Shown in pieces: positions 23,541 through 26,683 of a stretch of DNA of 26,683 nucleotides. The translations under genes and the position numbers were made by a program. Source of the DNA: an uncultured Oscillospiraceae bacterium (GTDB lineage: Bacteria > Bacillota > Clostridia > Oscillospirales > Oscillospiraceae); the NCBI GenBank assembly GCA_934511165.1, contig CAKSWA010000029.1:1-26683 (forward strand). The letters run 5' to 3'. The notes beneath the pieces were generated by a model. That model saw nothing but the letters and a program-made list of their open reading frames with translations. It searched no databases and was not told the DNA's origin. Numbering within the stretch: the stretch's first letter is position 1; each line of letters opens with the position of its first letter.

Positions 23541-23571
23541 ATCCCTCCGGTTTGCGCCGGAGGGATTTTTA
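23541..23571 (+). terminator. Terminator after the rightward lipoprotein gene
   Basis: The perfect 10-base stem ATCCCTCCGG pairs with CCGGAGGGAT around a 6-base loop and is followed by TTTTT. It separates the lipoprotein gene from spoVAD. Confidence 0.92.
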
Positions 23572-23572
23572 T

Positions 23573-23601
23573 ACATATACCGTCATTTTCCGGGCATTCT
23601 A
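23573..23601 (+). promoter_or_regulatory. Candidate SigG-type promoter of spoVAD
   Basis: ACATA (23573-23577) and CATTCTA (23595-23601) are 17 bases apart. CATTCTA fits the SigG/SigF -10 consensus (CATWHTA) and ACATA matches GMATR at 4 of 5 positions. spoVA genes are SigG-dependent in Bacillus. The leader would be only about 12 nt. Confidence 0.4.
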
Positions 23602-23619
23602 TGAAAAAAGGGAAAGACG

Positions 23620-24648
23620 GTGGTTTTTCTGAAAAACAAGCGGCTCGGGCGGCAGACGGTCGCCTTTACGAACCCGCCCTCGATTGCGGCAGGCAGCTGC
23701 GTTGTCGGACAAAAGGAAGGCGAAGGCCCTCTGCGAAAGTGGTTCGACTATATCAGCGACGACTCTTACTTCGGCCAGTCGAGCTGGGAGAAGGCGGAGA
23801 GCGTGATGCTTTCCAAGTGCTTCGCGCTCTGCTGCGACAAGGCAAAAATTCCGCCCTCGGACATTCAGTATCTGTTTGCGGGCGACCTGCTCAACCAATG
23901 CGCCGGGTCAACGTTCGCCGCGCGCGATCTCCCCATCCCCTATTTCGGCGTTTACGGCGCGTGCTCTACGATGGCGGAGAGCCTGTCGCTCGCCGCGATG
24001 ACGATCGACGGCGGCTACGCCGACACCGTGTGCGCCATGACGAGCTCGCACTTCTGCTCGGCGGAGCGGCAGTTTCGTCTCCCGCTCGAATACGGCGGGC
24101 AGCGCACGCCGACCGCGCAATGGACCGTGACCGGCGCGGGCGCGCTGCTGCTCACGAGCGAGGGGGCCGGCCCCTATGTGACGCACGTGACGACCGGCCG
24201 CATCCGCGACGCGGGCGTGACGGACGCGAACAACATGGGCGCAGCAATGGCTCCGGCAGCGTATGAAACGCTCAAAGCACACTTTGCCGATACAGGACGC
24301 ACCCCGGCGGATTATACTGCGATCATCACCGGTGATCTCGGAAAGATCGGCCACGAAATCTTGACCGACCTCTTTCTCCGGGACGGCGTCGATCTCGGCG
24401 TATGCTCCACGGACTGCGGCATGCTGATCTTCAACCCGGAGACGCAGGATGTGCACGCCGGCGGCAGCGGCTGCGGGTGCAGCGCATCGGTGCTCTGCGG
24501 GCACATTCTTCAGCGCATGACCTGCGGCGACTGGCCGCGCGTGCTCTTTGCCGCGACGGGCGCTCTCATGTCGCCGACAACGTCGCAGCAGGGCGAGAGT
24601 ATCCCCGGCATCTGCCATGCCGTGGTGCTGGACGTAAATCGGGGGTAA
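23620..24648 (+). CDS. spoVAD: Stage V sporulation protein AD
   Basis: A 342-residue SpoVAD with a thiolase-like fold. It opens LGRQTVAFTNPPSIAAGSCV, then VGQKEGEGPLRKWFDYISDD and YFGQSSWEKAES. Further motifs are GVYGACSTMAESLSLAAMTI, then ITGDLGKIGHEIL and HAGGSGCGCSASVL. SpoVAD binds dipicolinic acid and, with other SpoVA proteins, imports it into the forespore. The start is GTG at 23620 with AAGGGAAAG before it; no better in-frame codon exists. Usually spoVAC precedes spoVAD, but here the gene before it is the transglutaminase lipoprotein, so spoVAC must lie elsewhere. Confidence 0.93.
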   Translation: MVFLKNKRLGRQTVAFTNPPSIAAGSCVVGQKEGEGPLRKWFDYISDDSYFGQSSWEKAESVMLSKCFALCCDKAKIPPSDIQYLFAGDLLNQCAGSTFAARDLPIPYFGVYGACSTMAESLSLAAMTIDGGYADTVCAMTSSHFCSAERQFRLPLEYGGQRTPTAQWTVTGAGALLLTSEGAGPYVTHVTTGRIRDAGVTDANNMGAAMAPAAYETLKAHFADTGRTPADYTAIITGDLGKIGHEILTDLFLRDGVDLGVCSTDCGMLIFNPETQDVHAGGSGCGCSASVLCGHILQRMTCGDWPRVLFAATGALMSPTTSQQGESIPGICHAVVLDVNRG

Positions 24649-24653
24649 GGACT

Positions 24654-25016
24654 ATGTGGACAGATTATCTCAAGGCGTTTCTCGTCGGCGGAGCGCTGTG
24701 CGCGCTCGGCCAGGTGCTCATTGACCGGACGAAGCTCACCCCGGCGCGGATCCTCACATGCTATGTTGTGCTTGGCGTTGTGCTGCATGCCGTGGGTGTA
24801 TACGCCCCGCTCATCGAGTGGGCGGGCGCGGGCGCGAGCGTGCCGCTCACGGGCTTTGGCAGCACGCTTGCCAAGGGCGTGGAAAAGGCCGTGGCGGAGA
24901 AAGGCTTTCTCGGCGCCTTTACCGGCGGACTAACGGCCTCCGCAGGCGGCATCGCCGCAGCGATATTCTTCGGCTATCTCGCCGCTGTGATCTTCAAGCC
25001 CAAGGAGAAAAAATAA
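24654..25016 (+). CDS. spoVAE: Stage V sporulation protein AE
   Basis: A 120-residue membrane protein with four hydrophobic segments, starting MWTDYLKAFLVGGALCALGQ and including PLTGFGSTLAKGVEKAVAEK and GFLGAFTGGLTASAGGIAAA, which is the SpoVAE(b) pattern. It forms part of the dipicolinate channel with SpoVAC and SpoVAD. TAAGGA precedes the ATG, 5 bases after the spoVAD stop, so the two are co-translated. Its stop is separated by a single base from the stop of the convergent surface-protein gene, and I see no terminator between them. Confidence 0.92.
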   Translation: MWTDYLKAFLVGGALCALGQVLIDRTKLTPARILTCYVVLGVVLHAVGVYAPLIEWAGAGASVPLTGFGSTLAKGVEKAVAEKGFLGAFTGGLTASAGGIAAAIFFGYLAAVIFKPKEKK

Positions 25017-25017
25017 C

Positions 25018-25998
25018 TCACCAATACCGCCGCTTTCCGCACAAAACGGTGGTGAGCAGCGTTACCATCACGCCGCAGCCGCGGCGGTAAAAGGCAAGCG
25101 TTTTATCCTCCGGCAGCGCCTCCTGCGCCGTTTCCAGAAGCAGGAGCGTGCTGCCGGACAGCTCTGCGCCCTCTGTCTCGATCTTACCATCTTCCAGGAT
25201 CATAATGGGCAGCGCCTCCGCGGCACTCGCGTACCCGGACGGCGGACGCGACTCCTGCAAATAATATGTTCCGGCGGGAAGCCCCTCAATGCGGACGCAG
25301 CCGTTCTCCGCGGTGCGCAGAATGTAGGTGTGGCGCGTGTGGGCGCAGTTGAGCGCGCACGCGAGATACGCCTCCCCGCTCTCGCGAAACGCCACCGGCT
25401 CGCGCTCCGCGGCATCGTAATAGAGCCGGAAGCAGGCAGACGGCAGCGGATGATCCGCCACGCGCACATCGGCAAAGCGCACGCCGCGAAAAACCGAAAA
25501 GCCATAAGCATATATTTCCGTTTTATCGCTCGTCACCGTCTCTCCGCTCTCGCTCTCCGCCGTAAGAAATACGGCGTTCCCGTGCACGCCGGATGCGCAG
25601 GCATCGCCCAGACGTGCCGTCCACTCCACCGTCAGGCATACGCTCTCCCGCGCGGAAAAGCGCGCCGAGAGGTGGAGCGCGAAAGCGCTCTCCGGCGAAC
25701 GCGCGCCGGTGACAAGCGTGTAGTACGAGGCGTTGACGCTCTCGCCGCCGGCAAGAACTGCCGTGAGCGAGAGGAATTCCATACCGGTGGAAAACACGCT
25801 GCGCACCGTCCAGCTCTCGCCGGGGCGCAGCATGAGCGAGGCGCGAAAATGCAGCTCTTCCCCCGGCATGGCGCTGCGCGATGCCGCCCAATCCCCGGCG
25901 CGCGTCTGCACAGCGGCGGTTTCCTCCGCGGCCAGAGCGCGCAGCGGCAGCAGTACGGCAAGCAGACACACAACGAGACAAACGATCCGGCGCTTCAT
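25018..25998 (-). CDS. Exported surface protein with a Cna-B/SpaA-like domain
   Basis: A 326-residue protein starting at the ATG at 25998 behind GGAGGGGAG. It has a signal peptide (IVCLVVCLLAVLLPLRALAA, residues 5-24) and a beta-rich adhesin-like region. A SpaA/Cna-B-type domain at about residues 192-290 has ACFRLYYDA and the hallmark GLPAGTYYLQESRPPSGY. The C-terminus reads ALPEDKTLAFYRRGCGVMV and ends in a hydrophobic stretch with GKRRYW, the shape of a sortase sorting signal but with LPEDK in place of LPXTG. It is probably a small pilin-like or adhesin-like protein. Attachment by sortase is doubtful. No sortase or other pilin gene is nearby. Confidence 0.7.
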   Translation of the reverse strand: MKRRIVCLVVCLLAVLLPLRALAAEETAAVQTRAGDWAASRSAMPGEELHFRASLMLRPGESWTVRSVFSTGMEFLSLTAVLAGGESVNASYYTLVTGARSPESAFALHLSARFSARESVCLTVEWTARLGDACASGVHGNAVFLTAESESGETVTSDKTEIYAYGFSVFRGVRFADVRVADHPLPSACFRLYYDAAEREPVAFRESGEAYLACALNCAHTRHTYILRTAENGCVRIEGLPAGTYYLQESRPPSGYASAAEALPIMILEDGKIETEGAELSGSTLLLLETAQEALPEDKTLAFYRRGCGVMVTLLTTVLCGKRRYW

Positions 25999-26096
25999 GC
26001 TCTCCCCTCCTTTTCCCACGGAAAACCGCGGGAAATGTTTTTTCACGCAAGAGCATAGCAGAGACGCCATGCAAAAGGCGTCGAACGGAGAGGGCA

Positions 26097-26126
26097 TTGC
26101 GCCGGGGCGGGGCGGTGTGGTATAGT
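26097..26126 (+). promoter_or_regulatory. Candidate promoter of ruvX
   Basis: TTGCGC (26097-26102) and TATAGT (26121-26126) are 18 bases apart. The leader is about 30 nt, with AGGAGG before the ATG at 26165. Confidence 0.5.
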
Positions 26127-26164
26127 AAGAGAAAAAAGCAGGTTACATAATAGGAGGTCTTGCC

Positions 26165-26578
26165 ATGAAACGGATCATCGCGATCGACTACGGCGACGCC
26201 CGCACCGGCGTTGCGGTGTCGGATCTCACCGGCACACTCGCGGGCGAAGCGCTCACCATTCAGGAGTGGAACGCCGAAAAGCTCGCACAGCGGCTCGCCT
26301 TTTTCGCCCGCGAGCGCGACGCCGAAAAGTTTGTGCTCGGTCTGCCGAAGAACATGGACGGCACGGAGGGTCCGCGCGCAGAAAAGGCGCGGCAGTTCAA
26401 AGTTCTGCTGGAGGAGGCCTCCGGCCTGCCGGTCACGCTCTGGGACGAGCGGCGCAGCACCATTGAGGCGCACGCCATCCTCCACGCCGCCGGAAAGAAG
26501 GAAAAAAAGCACCGCGCCAACGTGGACGCGGTAGCGGCAACCCTCCTGCTTGAGGGGTATCTTGCCAGCGGAAAATAA
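26165..26578 (+). CDS. ruvX: Putative pre-16S rRNA nuclease/Holliday junction resolvase RuvX (YqgF)
   Basis: A 137-residue RNase H-fold protein of the usual family length. It begins IIAIDYGDARTGVAVSD (catalytic D8 in strand 1), then FVLGLPKNMDGTEGPRAEKA (about residues 56-75), LWDERRSTIEAH (catalytic E), and ANVDAVAATLLLEGYL, which carries the last acidic residue. YqgF is essential in many bacteria and trims the 5' end of 16S rRNA precursors; a resolvase role has also been proposed. AGGAGG lies 7 bases upstream. The usual partners alaS and ireB are not present beside it. Confidence 0.93.
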   Translation: MKRIIAIDYGDARTGVAVSDLTGTLAGEALTIQEWNAEKLAQRLAFFARERDAEKFVLGLPKNMDGTEGPRAEKARQFKVLLEEASGLPVTLWDERRSTIEAHAILHAAGKKEKKHRANVDAVAATLLLEGYLASGK

Positions 26579-26584
26579 GGGATC

Positions 26585-26617
26585 GGCACTCTGCGGAAGA
26601 GACTTTCACAGAGTGCC
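26585..26617. terminator. Terminator between ruvX and a leftward gene
   Basis: GGCACTCTG pairs with CAGAGTGCC around a 15-base loop. It is followed on the plus strand by CCATTTTATTT and on the minus strand by CTTATTTTC, so it can act for both converging genes. Confidence 0.7.
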
Positions 26618-26625
26618 GGTCCATT

Positions 26626-26683
26626 TTATTTGGTGGATTTCTCCAATTGCGAAAGATACCGGTAGATCGTGGCCTCCGAACAG
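26626..26683 (-). CDS. C-terminal end of an unidentified leftward gene (partial)
   Basis: On the minus strand the frame entering at the right edge reads CSEATIYRYLSQLEKSTK and ends with TAA at 26628-26626, immediately before a hairpin terminator. The ATIYRYLSQLEK phrase resembles the recognition helix of a helix-turn-helix DNA-binding domain. The fragment is too short to name. Confidence 0.45.
   Translation of the reverse strand, partial: CSEATIYRYLSQLEKSTK

Noticed and set aside
26018..26082. Short inverted repeats upstream of the Cna-B gene (CCCACGG/CCGCGGG and GACGCC/GGCGTC)
   Set aside because: Stems are only 6-7 bases, one has a mismatch, and neither has a T-run or a clear relation to a promoter.

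Overview
The window (about 60% G+C by eye) is a chromosomal stretch from a strictly anaerobic, endospore-forming member of the Clostridia, most likely an Oscillospiraceae/Ruminococcaceae-type gut bacterium. The evidence is an Rnf complex gene, two different [FeFe]-hydrogenase-type proteins, a 2-hydroxyacyl-CoA dehydratase pair, and the sporulation genes spoIIID, spoVAD and spoVAE. Ribosome binding sites are strong GGAGG types, and GTG and TTG starts occur. No rRNA, tRNA, CRISPR array, insertion sequence or prophage was seen. Functional names come from reading protein motifs by eye; no database search was run.

Left part (1-5831). The start of rnfC reads leftward and leaves the window. Divergent from it is a tightly coupled operon (1017-3773): a DRTGG-domain protein, an RsbW-like ATP-binding protein, a sensory-type [FeFe]-hydrogenase homologue and a PHP-domain phosphoesterase. 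It looks like an H2/redox-sensing module placed beside an energy-conserving complex. A CLC-type anion transporter with CLC-F-like motifs and an unrecognised gene follow.

Middle part (5845-12487). A leftward operon encodes two-subunit aconitase X and a ketopantoate-reductase-like enzyme, driven by a good promoter at 8620-8647. Then come an O-antigen-ligase-like membrane protein and a TetR regulator. Divergent from tetR is an oleate hydratase gene that is broken twice: an internal deletion of about 90-100 codons and a 2-base CA-repeat frameshift.

Hydrogenase and dehydratase part (12499-19779). A catalytic group A [FeFe]-hydrogenase is coupled to a protein that fuses a NuoF-type Fe-S segment to a GltD/SfrB-like NADPH oxidoreductase, which suggests NADP(H)-linked H2 turnover. 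A 26-residue membrane peptide gene and spoIIID are convergent. A leftward operon follows, with both subunits of a 2-hydroxyacyl-CoA dehydratase and a 61-residue membrane protein.

Right part (19954-26683). A MATE efflux gene is reduced to its two ends but keeps a promoter, a leader with a possible six-codon upstream ORF, and an intrinsic terminator. Two divergent paralogous lipoproteins with transglutaminase domains share one overlapping promoter region. After them come spoVAD-spoVAE, a Cna-B/SpaA-like surface protein, ruvX, and the last codons of an unidentified leftward gene. Most transcription units are closed by clear hairpin terminators.
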